DNA of 15,173 bases from NCBI GenBank assembly GCA_947374705.1, contig CANCDA010000037.1:1-15173 (forward strand). The letters are read 5' to 3'. This document shows positions 1-9,333 of the stretch, one piece after another. Numbering within the stretch: position 1 is the stretch's first letter; every line of letters begins with the position of its first letter. The notes beneath the pieces were generated by a model. That model did no database searches. It worked only from the letters and a program-made list of their open reading frames with translations, and was not told where the DNA came from. Made by a program: the position numbers and the translations under genes. The stretch is from Comamonadaceae bacterium. Its GTDB lineage: Bacteria > Pseudomonadota > Gammaproteobacteria > Burkholderiales > Burkholderiaceae_C.

Positions 1-935
1 TCAATGCCGCGTGCGGCAATGTCGGTGGCCACCAGGGCGCGGATGTCGCCGCTCTTGAAACCGGCCAGCGCTTGGGTGCGGGCGGCTTGGCTCTTATTGC
101 CGTGCAGGGCCATGGCTTCAATGCCGTTTTTGGTCAGAAACTCGGCCACATTGTTGGCACCGAATTTGGTGCGGGTGAAGACCAGCACCTGGCTCCAGTT
201 GTGCTCGTTGATGATGTGGGCCAACAGGGCTTTTTTCTTGCCACGACCGACCGGGTGAATGGTCTGCGTGATGCGCTGCACCGTGGTGTTGCGCGGGGTG
301 ACCTGCACACTTTGCGGGTTCTTCAGCAGGTTGTTGGCCAGGTCGCGAATCTCGTCGCTGAAGGTGGCCGAGAACAGCAGGCTTTGCTTGTCTTTGGGCA
401 CCACGGCCAGCACTTTTTTCACATCATGGATGAAGCCCATGTCCAACATGCGGTCGGCCTCGTCCAGCACCAGCATCTGCACTTGGCCCAAGTCCAACAC
501 GCCTTGTTGCAGCAGGTCAAGCAAGCGGCCGGGGGTGGCCACCAAAATGTCCACGCCTTTTTTGACCTTGGAGATTTGCGGATTCATGCCGACGCCGCCA
601 AAAATGACGGTGGAGCTGAGTTGGAGGTACTGGCCGTAGGTGCGCACCGATTCTTCCACCTGCGCCGCGAGTTCACGCGTGGGGGTGAGCACCAGGGCGC
701 GGATGCCGGTGCCGCCAAATTTGTTTTGAGCACTGCGGCTCATGCTCAGCTTGTGCAGCATGGGCAACACAAAGGCGGCGGTTTTGCCGGTGCCGGTCTG
801 GGCACCACCGAGCAGGTCATGCCCTTCAAGCACCACAGGAATAGCCTGGGCCTGGATGGCGGTGGGGGTTTCGTAGCCTTGCTCGCGCACGGCTTTAAGG
901 ATGGCCGGAGCCAAATTCAGTTCTTCAAAGTTCAT
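1..935 (-). CDS. rhlE: DEAD-box ATP-dependent RNA helicase, RhlE type (3' end beyond the window)
   Basis: ATP-dependent RNA unwinding enzyme of the cytoplasm, linked in this family to ribosome assembly and RNA turnover. Reading inward from the ATG at 935, about 311 codons are visible. In order they show the Q-motif region (FEELNLAPAI, PTAIQAQAIP), Walker A AQTGTGKT, motif Ia PTRELAAQV, motif Ib TPGRLLD, the DEAD box in VLDEADRMLDMGF, motif III SAT (LLFSATFS), motif IV VLVFTRTK, and motif V ATDIAARGID at the window edge. Motif VI (HRxGRxxR) and the usually basic tail are outside. The gene has no stop inside the window. The start fits the family, whose members begin a few residues before the FxxLxL motif. 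No strong Shine-Dalgarno is seen before the ATG. The 315-base gap upstream contains overlapping inverted repeats that would lie in a long leader. RhlE is preferred over DbpA or SrmB from the AILKAVREQGYETPTAIQ and GGAQTGTGKTAAFVLPML patterns. Confidence 0.93.
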   Translation of the reverse strand, partial: MNFEELNLAPAILKAVREQGYETPTAIQAQAIPVVLEGHDLLGGAQTGTGKTAAFVLPMLHKLSMSRSAQNKFGGTGIRALVLTPTRELAAQVEESVRTYGQYLQLSSTVIFGGVGMNPQISKVKKGVDILVATPGRLLDLLQQGVLDLGQVQMLVLDEADRMLDMGFIHDVKKVLAVVPKDKQSLLFSATFSDEIRDLANNLLKNPQSVQVTPRNTTVQRITQTIHPVGRGKKKALLAHIINEHNWSQVLVFTRTKFGANNVAEFLTKNGIEAMALHGNKSQAARTQALAGFKSGDIRALVATDIAARGI

Positions 936-975
936 AAAAAGGCGCTCGTCCTGAGCGCTGGGATATCGGCCTGTT

Positions 976-1000
976 CAGTTGCTAGAGCAACTGGCCAGTT
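976..1000 (-). repeat. Overlapping inverted repeats in the rhlE leader
   Basis: Two perfect palindromic units overlap. The first has 8-base arms CAGTTGCT and AGCAACTG separated by AG (976-993). The second is the 12-base palindrome AACTGGCCAGTT (989-1000). They share the CAACTG segment, so the transcript could form either of two mutually exclusive hairpins. They lie 40-65 bases upstream of the rhlE start codon, inside the leader if the promoter at 1097-1127 is used. A regulatory role is inference. Confidence 0.5.
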
Positions 1001-1096
1001 AGAGGCAGACGGGTACAAAAGTGGGGCGAGATCTGTGAAGACTGCCCCCAGCAAGGTGCTGATGTCGCGGGCAACTGGAGTGCCGCAACGGTATTA

Positions 1097-1127
1097 ATTA
1101 TCTCATGCTTTACCAAAATGGCCTCAA
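1097..1127 (-). promoter_or_regulatory. Possible sigma-70 promoter for rhlE
   Basis: On the minus strand a -35-like TTGAGG (1127-1122) and a -10-like GATAAT (1102-1097) are separated by 19 bases. The -10 matches 5 of 6 consensus bases and the -35 matches 4 of 6; the spacing is longer than ideal. A start near 1090 would give a leader of about 155 bases that contains the inverted repeats at 976-1000. Confidence 0.3.
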
Positions 1128-1174
1128 GGTGCTGATCCCGTAACCGTTGCGCACGGGGGTAACAAGGTGTTGCG

Positions 1175-1205
1175 TTGACGGTTTATGAGGCACGACGCGT
1201 ATCAA
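1175..1205 (+). promoter_or_regulatory. Possible promoter for the DUF1631 gene
   Basis: TTGACG (1175-1180, 5 of 6 bases of a -35 box) is followed at a spacing of 19 by TATCAA (1200-1205, 4 of 6 bases of a -10 box). Transcription would begin near 1212, leaving about 40 bases of leader before the ATG at 1251. The call is weak because the -10 is poor and the spacing long. Confidence 0.25.
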
Positions 1206-1250
1206 AATCAGCCATCGGTCGGCGGTTCCCGGCCATGAAAGCCCCATTGG

Positions 1251-3509
1251 ATGAAGCGTTTCCTCATTCGGCGAATTGGCCTGTCTGACGAACAGGCCGC
1301 CTCGCGTCCCACGCTGCATGACTGCATTGAAGCGGTGCTGGCGCAGTCTGACGGGTTGATGGATGACGTGATCACGGGGCTGGAGACTCTGGTCAGTCAA
1401 ACCCAGTCCAAAGTGGCACAAATTAGCCAGCGGGTGATCAGCAAGACGGTGGTGGAACAACTCAGGCAGCAGTCCCAAGAAGCCAAAACCCTGTTCAGCA
1501 AGGTGCTGCGCGAGGCCGTCTATCACACGGGCGCGCAGGAGGTGACTCGCCAGGACATGATGCGCTTTGATGACTTCCAACTGCTGGATGAAGCGCAGAT
1601 TGACGCCAACATCGAGTACGCCATGGCGCAGCAGGAAATTGTGCTTGCCGTGGATGACGTGTTGCAGCCGCTGGACGCGCTCATCAGCAGCTTGATGGGC
1701 TGGGCCAGTGTGCGCGCCCAACTCAACCCCCTGCGCCCCGAGATGTTTGCCCGTGCGCTGCGCGAAACGCTGATGCGCCACGTGGCGAGCGAAGAAGAGC
1801 GTTCGAGTATGGTCACCCCAGCCGCAGGCTTTTTGGGCGTGAGTTTGCGTCAGCTCTATTCGGAGTTGACCGAGTGGCTGCGCTCGCAGGGCATAGAGCC
1901 TGCCCTGGCCTTGGCCAGTGCTGCTGGGGGCGTGGCCGCAGTGCGTGGAAAATCCTCAGAGAGCACGGTAAGCCGCACCCTGCTCACGCTGGACAAGCTG
2001 CGCCGACTTTTGTCCGGCGAGCTGGACGCCGCGGTGTCAGACGCCGACAAGGATTTTCAAAATACAGTGCCTTTCTCTATGGTGGCCCTGGAAGATTTGC
2101 GCATGGTGGAGCCCCTGATGAAGCGCTTGCATGCGCGTGCAGATCAAGAGGCAGAGCAGAGCCGCAACCCTGCCCGACGATCCGCTTCTTCTTCTTCTTC
2201 TTCTTCGGGTGAGGCCAACCCCAGCAAAAAATTGGGCAAGCAGTTGGGCGAAGAGGTGGTGCGCCTGATGCTGGACAACCTCATGCAAGACCATCGCCTC
2301 TTGCCGCAGGTGCGCGAGCAGGTCAAGGCGCTGGAGCCGGTGTTCATTACGCTGTCGCAATCCGACCCGCGTTTTTTCAGCGAGCGCAAACACCCGGCGC
2401 GTCAGTTGCTTGACAAGCTGACCCAGCGCAGCCTGGCCTATACCAGTGAGAGCGACCCCGGTTTTCAGCCCTTTATCAGTTCTATGACCCAGGCGATCCA
2501 TGCCTTGGCGGGTAAGGCGGATGAAGCCGCGCCATTCACACAGGTGCTCAAAACATTGGAAGCGCAGTGGGAGCGCGCCGATGTGACGCAACGCGTCAAG
2601 CAAGAAGAGGCCGCCAAGGCCTTGCTGCACGCCGAGCAACGCAACTTGCTCGCGCAACGCCTGGCGGCTGATTTTCAAGAGCGCGTCAAGGGCACGCGCG
2701 TGAACGAGCTGGTGAGTGCCTTCCTCTGTGGCCCTTGGGCGCAGGTGGTGGCCGAGTCCCAGCTCAGCGGGGCGAATGGGCAGTCGGATGCCGATGGCTA
2801 CCTGGCCCTGGTGGACGATTTGATCTGGAGCGTGCAACGCCGTTTGGCGCGGCGCAACCGGGCCAGGCTGGTACAGATGGTGCCGCACATGCTGGCCAAG
2901 CTGCGTGAAGGCCTGCAACGCATTCAGTACCCGCCCGAGCGCACAGCGGTGTTCTTTGATGAGCTGATTCGCCTGCATGAGCGCGCCTTTGACCCGCCAC
3001 GCGCCAAGGCCCCTGTTGCGTCAAGTGAGCCGCTCATGGTGATTGATCTGGGCTCTGACCCCGAGGAAAGTGGCCAAAAAAGCCAGCTTGACATGGACGA
3101 GCTCCAAGCTTTGGAGGTTTTTTGGGTGGGCCAAGATGAAGCGGCCGACGCCGGTTATTTGGCCGAGGATTCGGTGCTACTGTCCGACGAGGCGCACGAA
3201 CTGCTGGCCAGTGACTCGCCCCACGCCTGGAATGCTCACAACTTGGTGATTGGCTCCTGGGTGGAACTGCACCTCAGAGAAAAATGGGTGCGTGTGCAGC
3301 TCACCTGGGCGAGCCCACACCGCAGCCTGTTCATGTTTGTGTCGGGCAAGGGTACGGCGCATTCCATGTCCCGGCGCACCATGGAGCGTCTGCGCAGTCG
3401 CGACTTGATGCGGGTGGTGAGCGATGTGCCGGTGGTGGACAAGGCGCTGGACGACGTGGCCCAAACCGCCTTGCGTAACGACCGCGATCAGTCATTGAGC
3501 CGGTTCTGA
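1251..3509 (+). CDS. DUF1631 family protein of unknown function
   Basis: A 752-residue, probably cytoplasmic protein without signal peptide or membrane segments. It matches the DUF1631 pattern of beta- and gamma-proteobacteria: an N-terminal segment like LHDCIEAVLAQSDGLMDDVI, long amphipathic helices (VRLMLDNLMQDHRLLPQVREQVKALEPVFI is typical), and a C-terminal beta-rich module at about 660-745 that includes WVRVQLTWASPHRSLFMFVS and a closing VVDKALDDVAQTAL. That last module resembles the PilZ-like ends of DUF1631 proteins. A serine tract (residues 313-319) and a charged loop split the helical part. The biochemical role is unknown; some relatives carry misleading enzyme names. The ATG at 1251 is the only usable start in frame, because a stop lies at 1236-1238; it has no clear Shine-Dalgarno. 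ettA follows 64 bases downstream on the same strand, but a functional link is not shown. Confidence 0.85.
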   Translation: MKRFLIRRIGLSDEQAASRPTLHDCIEAVLAQSDGLMDDVITGLETLVSQTQSKVAQISQRVISKTVVEQLRQQSQEAKTLFSKVLREAVYHTGAQEVTRQDMMRFDDFQLLDEAQIDANIEYAMAQQEIVLAVDDVLQPLDALISSLMGWASVRAQLNPLRPEMFARALRETLMRHVASEEERSSMVTPAAGFLGVSLRQLYSELTEWLRSQGIEPALALASAAGGVAAVRGKSSESTVSRTLLTLDKLRRLLSGELDAAVSDADKDFQNTVPFSMVALEDLRMVEPLMKRLHARADQEAEQSRNPARRSASSSSSSSGEANPSKKLGKQLGEEVVRLMLDNLMQDHRLLPQVREQVKALEPVFITLSQSDPRFFSERKHPARQLLDKLTQRSLAYTSESDPGFQPFISSMTQAIHALAGKADEAAPFTQVLKTLEAQWERADVTQRVKQEEAAKALLHAEQRNLLAQRLAADFQERVKGTRVNELVSAFLCGPWAQVVAESQLSGANGQSDADGYLALVDDLIWSVQRRLARRNRARLVQMVPHMLAKLREGLQRIQYPPERTAVFFDELIRLHERAFDPPRAKAPVASSEPLMVIDLGSDPEESGQKSQLDMDELQALEVFWVGQDEAADAGYLAEDSVLLSDEAHELLASDSPHAWNAHNLVIGSWVELHLREKWVRVQLTWASPHRSLFMFVSGKGTAHSMSRRTMERLRSRDLMRVVSDVPVVDKALDDVAQTALRNDRDQSLSRF
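2185..2206 (+). repeat. CTT trinucleotide tandem repeat coding for polyserine
   Basis: Seven tandem CTT units plus one base, read in frame as repeated TCT serine codons, give Ser313-Ser319 of the DUF1631 protein. Changes of whole repeat units would alter linker length without breaking the frame. The tract probably marks a flexible loop between helical domains. Confidence 0.85.
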
Positions 3510-3573
3510 TCGGGGGGGCTGTGCCGGGGCGCGGATAATACGCGGTTTCCCTGAACACCTACTGGTATATCGA

Positions 3574-5235
<1,662 letters not shown>

Positions 5236-5254
5236 ACCGAGATTGCTTTTAACC

Positions 5255-5275
5255 CCTTCCCCCGCTGGGGGAAGG
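5255..5275. terminator. GC-rich stem-loop between convergent ettA and TAXI genes
   Basis: CCTTCCCCC (5255-5263) and GGGGGAAGG (5267-5275) form a perfect 9-base stem with a GCT loop, followed by a G-rich run. It lies 20 bases after the ettA stop and about 33 bases past the stop of the converging TAXI gene. There is no T tract on either strand, so it may be a bidirectional stem-loop terminator or a dispersed GC-rich intergenic palindrome rather than a classical intrinsic terminator. Confidence 0.5.
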
Positions 5276-5307
5276 TTGGGATGGGGGCCGGCGGGGGAGG
5301 GAGCAAG

Positions 5308-6633
5308 TCAGACCCTGAGCAATCTCTGCCTGACCATTTCAATATGGTTGCGCAACGAATACAGTTCGTCGGCGTAAGACAGCGGCACGGTGATTTGTTC
5401 TACCCGTTTTTCCAATCGGTTCAACGAGTCCAGCAAGTCCTGGCTGGGCTCGGGCGGCGTGCTCTCCAGCCGGTCTTCAATCTCGCGCAGCTGCCCGTAC
5501 CAGCGAAACACCCGTGAGCGGATTCTGAACTCATACAACGGCGGAACGATGCGGCTCAACGGCAACAAGATCGCGAGGATGATGCCCAACGCCAGCCACA
5601 TGCGCTCCATCAAATTGGCCAGCAAAAACGGCAAGTAGCGCTGTAACAGCGGCACACCTTGGCGCACCGTGCGTTCAGCCTCTTTGGCCAACGGAAACTC
5701 GTTGTTGGCCAGGTTCGGGTACTCATGCGCCCGGTTGAACCAGCCCGCCTTGTCATGCTGTTTGAGCGAGGCCTGCGAGAACAGTTGCTTCAAAGCCGGG
5801 TGCACGTCTTGCCGCGCCAGCAAGGTGGCCGTGGTGGCAATCAGACGCACATCCTGCACCGGTACATTGGCCGACAGATCGACCACGCCTTGCGGTAGCG
5901 TCACCGGGCTCAGGAAAGAGAAGCGCCGTGCATAGGCCTCGTTTTGCGCAAAGTTCATTAGCTTCACCCCCGGCGTTTGCAAGAGCATCTGCACCATCAA
6001 AGACTCGGGGGCTGAGGCAAACACCAAAGCATCCAACTCGCCATTGAGAAAAGCCACCGTGGACGGCGTTTGCCCCAGTTGCGAGAGCTTCAAGCTTTGG
6101 GTGTCAATGCGGTTGGCCTCAAACAGCTTGTCCATCAAACCGGGAATGCCACTGCCCTCGGCCCCCACGTTGATGCGCAAGCCCTTCAAATCGGCCAGCG
6201 AGTTGAGAACGCCTGTGGAAGATTTTTTGCGCGCAACAGCCTCCCGGTAAAACAACCAAACCGGCTCCAGAAACAGGCTGCCCAGCGATTCGAGTTCGTT
6301 CTCATGGTCAATCATCAACTCGTTGCTGCCGCCCTTCACAAACGCTAAATCTGCCGTCTCCCCGCGCAGCATCTCCAGGTTCTGCGTGGAACCCTCAGTG
6401 GTGATGAGTTTGACCTCAATCCCGTTGCGCGCCAGCTCGGCGGCATAGCGCTTGCCAAACTCGGCATAAGCACTTTGCGCCGGGCCGGTGGCCAGCGTGA
6501 CTTGTTTGGGCGGTGTAGGGTCAAGCCACCAGTAGGCCAGCCCCAGTAACACGACAGCGAGTAAGACGAACGGCCCGGCCGAGACCAGCAGGTCGCGCAG
6601 AGAAAGCAGGGTGTAGCGGATGGCTTTGGTCAT
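5308..6633 (-). CDS. Membrane-anchored TAXI-family (TRAP-type) solute-binding protein
   Basis: About 441 residues from the ATG at 6633 (MTKAIRYTLLSLRDLL). An N-terminal membrane segment (about residues 15-35, VLLAVVLLGLAYWWL) leads into a TAXI/NMT1-like periplasmic binding domain (VTLATGPAQSAYAEFGKRYA, LRGETADLAFVKGGSNE, LKGLRINVGAEGSGIP, FLNGELDALVFASAPESLMV). A second membrane segment (LALGIILAILLPLSRIV, about residues 350-370) is followed by a cytoplasmic tail of about 75 residues with likely coiled coil (LREIEDRLES, LNRLEKRVEQI). TAXI proteins normally deliver ligands to TRAP permeases, but no permease gene is nearby, so a sensing or anchoring role is possible. An in-frame ATG at 6660 exists. 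The 6633 start is preferred because AGGGTG lies about 8 bases before it and the hydrophobic segment begins soon after. The ligand is unknown. It is divergent from the MarR gene. Confidence 0.85.
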   Translation of the reverse strand: MTKAIRYTLLSLRDLLVSAGPFVLLAVVLLGLAYWWLDPTPPKQVTLATGPAQSAYAEFGKRYAAELARNGIEVKLITTEGSTQNLEMLRGETADLAFVKGGSNELMIDHENELESLGSLFLEPVWLFYREAVARKKSSTGVLNSLADLKGLRINVGAEGSGIPGLMDKLFEANRIDTQSLKLSQLGQTPSTVAFLNGELDALVFASAPESLMVQMLLQTPGVKLMNFAQNEAYARRFSFLSPVTLPQGVVDLSANVPVQDVRLIATTATLLARQDVHPALKQLFSQASLKQHDKAGWFNRAHEYPNLANNEFPLAKEAERTVRQGVPLLQRYLPFLLANLMERMWLALGIILAILLPLSRIVPPLYEFRIRSRVFRWYGQLREIEDRLESTPPEPSQDLLDSLNRLEKRVEQITVPLSYADELYSLRNHIEMVRQRLLRV

Positions 6634-6724
6634 GGTGTTCACCCTGTGTTCAAAATTCACGCAAGGGTAGCACTCTAGCGCAAGGGCGACGAGGGCTTCT
6701 TGCAGGCGCTGCTACAGTCATGTC

Positions 6725-7264
6725 ATGCCGAAAAAATCGCCAAGCTTAGCCCAAGCTCCAAGCCCACAAGCCGCTGTTAAGCGTGCAGATCAACCTAAGC
6801 CGGCAGCCACTGGCCCGGTGTTGGACAACGACTTACAGAACTCCATTCCTTACCTCATCGCACGGGCGGGCGTTCGCATGGGGCAGGCGTTCACGCGTGA
6901 GTTGCGCAAGTTTGATATGACGCTGACGGAGTGGCGGGTGTGCTCCACGCTGAGCCATCTGCCGCACCAGCGCTTGTCTGATGTCGCGCTCAACACATCG
7001 ACCGAACAATCCACGCTTTCTCGCGTGGTGGATGGGCTCATGCAACGGGGCTGGTTGATTCGAGACCGCGCCGATGGTGACGCGCGCGCCCTGGCGTTGA
7101 GCCTGACGCCTGAGGGTCTGGCCATCACGCAGCATTTGATACCGATGGCCCAACTGTATGAGCGTGTCTCGCTCAATGGTTTCAGCAGCGCGCAGGCAGA
7201 CCAGTTGCGCGACATGCTCAAACGCCTCTACGACAACATGGCCCCGTTGGACCCTGCGCCGTGA
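6725..7264 (+). CDS. MarR-family transcriptional regulator
   Basis: A 179-residue winged-helix DNA-binding protein, probably a dimeric repressor that responds to an aromatic ligand. The first 40 residues are a Lys/Pro/Ala-rich extension, unusual in length for MarR proteins. The MarR core follows: dimerisation helix LIARAGVRMGQAFTRELRKF, TLTEWRVCSTLSHLP, recognition helices LSDVALNTSTEQSTLSRVVDGLMQRG (about residues 85-112), wing RDRADGDARALALSLTPEG, and a C-terminal dimer helix ending LRDMLKRLYDNM. It ends 4 bases from the stop of the converging binding-protein gene, placing it at the distal end of the resorcylate-like operon. The neighbourhood suggests that it controls that operon; this is inference. 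The Shine-Dalgarno is weak and a shorter start nearer residue 35 cannot be excluded. Confidence 0.88.
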   Translation: MPKKSPSLAQAPSPQAAVKRADQPKPAATGPVLDNDLQNSIPYLIARAGVRMGQAFTRELRKFDMTLTEWRVCSTLSHLPHQRLSDVALNTSTEQSTLSRVVDGLMQRGWLIRDRADGDARALALSLTPEGLAITQHLIPMAQLYERVSLNGFSSAQADQLRDMLKRLYDNMAPLDPAP

Positions 7265-7268
7265 GGCT

Positions 7269-8276
7269 TCACTGCGGCTGTAGCTTCAAGTCGGTGACGA
7301 CTTTTTTCCACAGCGTGCGCTGCTCTGTGACAAAGTCACCCAGGGCTTTGGGCGTGCCGGTTTTGGGATAAACGCCCAGTTCCGCAAACTTGGCGACCAC
7401 ATCGGGTGCCACCACAATTTTGTTCACGTCGCGGTTGATTTGTTCGACCACGCCAGCGGGTGCGCCTGCTGGGGCAAAAATAGAGAACCAGCCAATCGAC
7501 TCAATACCGCTGATGAGTTCTGCGGCAGCGGGCACAGCCTCAAAGCCCGGCAAGCGCTCTTTGGACATGACCGCCAGGGCACGCAGCTTGCCCGCTTTGA
7601 CGTTGGGCACGAGTGCGGCCATGCCATCAATCAACACCACCACTTCATTCGTCAGCAGCGCGGTGACGGCTTGCGGTGTGCCGGTGTAGGGCACGATCAA
7701 CATGGGCGCATTCATGGCCTTGCCGAGCATCTCCCCCGACAGGTGGGGCACGGAGTTGAGCTGCGAAGCCGCAAAGGTAATTTTGCCGGGTTGGGCTTTG
7801 GCGGTTTTGATCAGGTCGGCCATGCTTTTGATGTCGGACGACTGGTTGACCACCACCATCATTGGACTGGTGCCGATAGAGGCCACGGGGGTGATGTCGG
7901 TGTCGGCATTGAACTGCGGGTTCTTGTACAGCTCGGGCGTCAGCGTGAGGACGGACGCCGGGATAAAGCCAATGGTGTAGCCGTCATTGGGCGCGCGCAC
8001 CAGGGCCGTCATGCCGGGGATGCCGCCTGCGCCGGGTCGGTTGTCCACCAGCACGGGCTGGCCCCAACCGATGCCAAGTCGGTCAGCTAAGTGGCGGGCG
8101 ATGACATCAGGTGTGGAGCCCGCAGGGAAGGGAACAATCATGCGCACCGGCTTGGTGGGCCAGGCCTGCGCGAAGACCGTGCCGCTAAAGGTGGTGGCCA
8201 TGCCCACAAGCGCAGCCAGACAGGTGGCTAGCAGGTGGTTTTTGAGCGCAGATCGTTTTACATGGATGGGTGTCAT
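7269..8276 (-). CDS. Tripartite tricarboxylate transporter (Bug-family) periplasmic binding protein
   Basis: A 335-residue exported solute-binding protein of the Bug/TctC family, which is greatly expanded in Burkholderiales. The signal peptide is residues 1 to about 36 (basic MTPIHVKRSALKNH, hydrophobic core, end VFAQA). The mature protein starts with the family motif WPTKPVRMIVPFPAGSTPDVIARHLAD and continues with VDNRPGAGGIPG, KAQPGKITFAAS, a ligand-loop region VPYTGTPQAVTALLTNEV and ALAVMSKERLPGFEAVPAAAE. Bug proteins bind small carboxylates, and aromatic acids are known ligands of some members. It is the last gene after the monooxygenase and decarboxylase genes (45-base gap), so the cargo may be the aromatic acid that the operon degrades. 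No TctA/TctB membrane genes lie in the window, which is common for orphan Bug proteins. A GGAGA Shine-Dalgarno precedes the ATG. Confidence 0.93.
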   Translation of the reverse strand: MTPIHVKRSALKNHLLATCLAALVGMATTFSGTVFAQAWPTKPVRMIVPFPAGSTPDVIARHLADRLGIGWGQPVLVDNRPGAGGIPGMTALVRAPNDGYTIGFIPASVLTLTPELYKNPQFNADTDITPVASIGTSPMMVVVNQSSDIKSMADLIKTAKAQPGKITFAASQLNSVPHLSGEMLGKAMNAPMLIVPYTGTPQAVTALLTNEVVVLIDGMAALVPNVKAGKLRALAVMSKERLPGFEAVPAAAELISGIESIGWFSIFAPAGAPAGVVEQINRDVNKIVVAPDVVAKFAELGVYPKTGTPKALGDFVTEQRTLWKKVVTDLKLQPQ

Positions 8277-8321
8277 GGGTGTCTCCGTGAGTAAGGGTTA
8301 CATCAACTGTTGTGCAGAAAA

Positions 8322-9302
8322 TCAGAGATCGAGCTTGAACAACTTTGCCGCATTGGTGCGACCAATCTTCAACCGGTCAGCCTCGCTGATGGAGGCCGAG
8401 TCAAACCACTTGGCAGCGTGATCCACATTCTCAAACGGCCAGTCGGTTGAGAACAGAATGCGATCCGCACCGATCTCCAGCATGGCATCAATCAGCGTCT
8501 GGGTGCGAAAGTTGCCCGAGGTGGTGATGTAGAAGTTGTTTTGAAAATACTCACCAAATGTCTTTTTGGCGGGGTAGCTCTTGGGCGTTTCGACCCAGGC
8601 GTTGCGGTTGTCAATGCGCCACATGCTGTAGGGCAGGCCCTCGCCCATGTGGCCCAAAACGATTTGCAACTTGGGGTGCTTGTCAAACAAGCCGCAGGCC
8701 ATCAGGCGCAGGGCGTGCACTGCGGTCTCTTGGCCAAAGGCCCAGGTCGGCCCCATCAGCCAGGGGTGGCCGTCGTAAATTTGCGCCCAGGCGGCGATGG
8801 GGTTGCGCGGGTGCAGGTAGAAGGGCACATCGAGTTTTTCAACGCTGTCCCAAAAGCCTGCAAACTGCGGTGCGTCGTAGTACACGCAGTTCTCAGGCGT
8901 GCCCACTTGCGAGAAGCCGTTGACCAGCGCGCCTTTGAAGCCCAGTTGCTTCACGCAGCGCTCCAACTCGCGGGTGGCCAGGTCGGCGTCTTGCAAAGGC
9001 AGGGCGGCAAAGGCCTGAAAACGCGTGGGACGTTTGGCCACCTGCTCGGCCAAAAAGTCGTTGGCCCGCATGGCAATCTCGTTGGCCTTGTGCGGTGAAG
9101 GTATGGCCTGCACCGCTGGCGCGTTGAGCGACAAGACCATCATCTCCATGCCGTTGGCGTCCATCTCGCGCAGGCGGTAGTCCTGCATGTCGAGCAGGCG
9201 CTTGCTTAACTCCTTCCAGTAGTCACCGGGCACAAAACCCGCAGAGTCTTGCAGCGTTTCAGGGATGGCGAAATGCTCTTCGAGTCCGATTTTTCCGATC
9301 AT
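8322..9302 (-). CDS. graF: Gamma-resorcylate (2,6-dihydroxybenzoate) decarboxylase, amidohydrolase superfamily
   Basis: Cytoplasmic metal-dependent, cofactor-free decarboxylase converting 2,6-dihydroxybenzoate reversibly to resorcinol. The 326-residue protein follows the Rhizobium GRA decarboxylase almost word for word in my memory of that family: LEEHFAIPETLQDSAGFV at the N-terminus, LSLNAPAVQAIP, FAALPLQD, GALVNGFSQ, DVPFYLHPRNP, YDGHPWLMGPTWAFGQETAV, LGHMGEGLPY, TTSGNFRTQTLIDA and ILFSTDWPFENVDHA. The expected metal and catalytic residues fall on identical numbers: Glu8, His10, His164, His218, Glu221 and Asp287. The related 2,3-dihydroxybenzoate decarboxylase is the main alternative substrate class. 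It follows the flavin monooxygenase by 31 bases, consistent with resorcinol being hydroxylated next. AAGGA lies about 8 bases upstream of the ATG. Symbols rdc and tsdA are also used for this enzyme. Confidence 0.9.
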   Translation of the reverse strand: MIGKIGLEEHFAIPETLQDSAGFVPGDYWKELSKRLLDMQDYRLREMDANGMEMMVLSLNAPAVQAIPSPHKANEIAMRANDFLAEQVAKRPTRFQAFAALPLQDADLATRELERCVKQLGFKGALVNGFSQVGTPENCVYYDAPQFAGFWDSVEKLDVPFYLHPRNPIAAWAQIYDGHPWLMGPTWAFGQETAVHALRLMACGLFDKHPKLQIVLGHMGEGLPYSMWRIDNRNAWVETPKSYPAKKTFGEYFQNNFYITTSGNFRTQTLIDAMLEIGADRILFSTDWPFENVDHAAKWFDSASISEADRLKIGRTNAAKLFKLDL

Positions 9303-9333
9303 GTCATGCGTCCTTAAAAAGGTTGTGAGTTTT

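Larger units (their letters stand above)
936..1250. other. 315-base intergenic region between rhlE and the DUF1631 gene
   Basis: This gap separates two divergent genes and carries no convincing coding region. Open frames that cross it in either direction run antisense into the DUF1631 gene or continue from frames antisense to rhlE, with no family features. It holds the rhlE leader with inverted repeats (976-1000), a possible rhlE promoter (1097-1127) and a possible promoter for the DUF1631 gene (1175-1205). Confidence 0.6.

Noticed and set aside
72..1097. Long plus-strand ORF antisense to rhlE
   Set aside because: His/Gln/Val-rich composition is typical of the antisense frame of a high-GC gene; the minus strand encodes all DEAD-box motifs.
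2037..2978. Minus-strand 313-codon ORF inside the DUF1631 gene
   Set aside because: It is an antisense shadow with His/Arg/Gln bias and no recognisable motif, while the plus strand matches a known family end to end.
7440..8090. Plus-strand 216-codon ORF antisense to the Bug-type gene
   Set aside because: Antisense shadow; the minus strand has a signal peptide and the Bug motifs.
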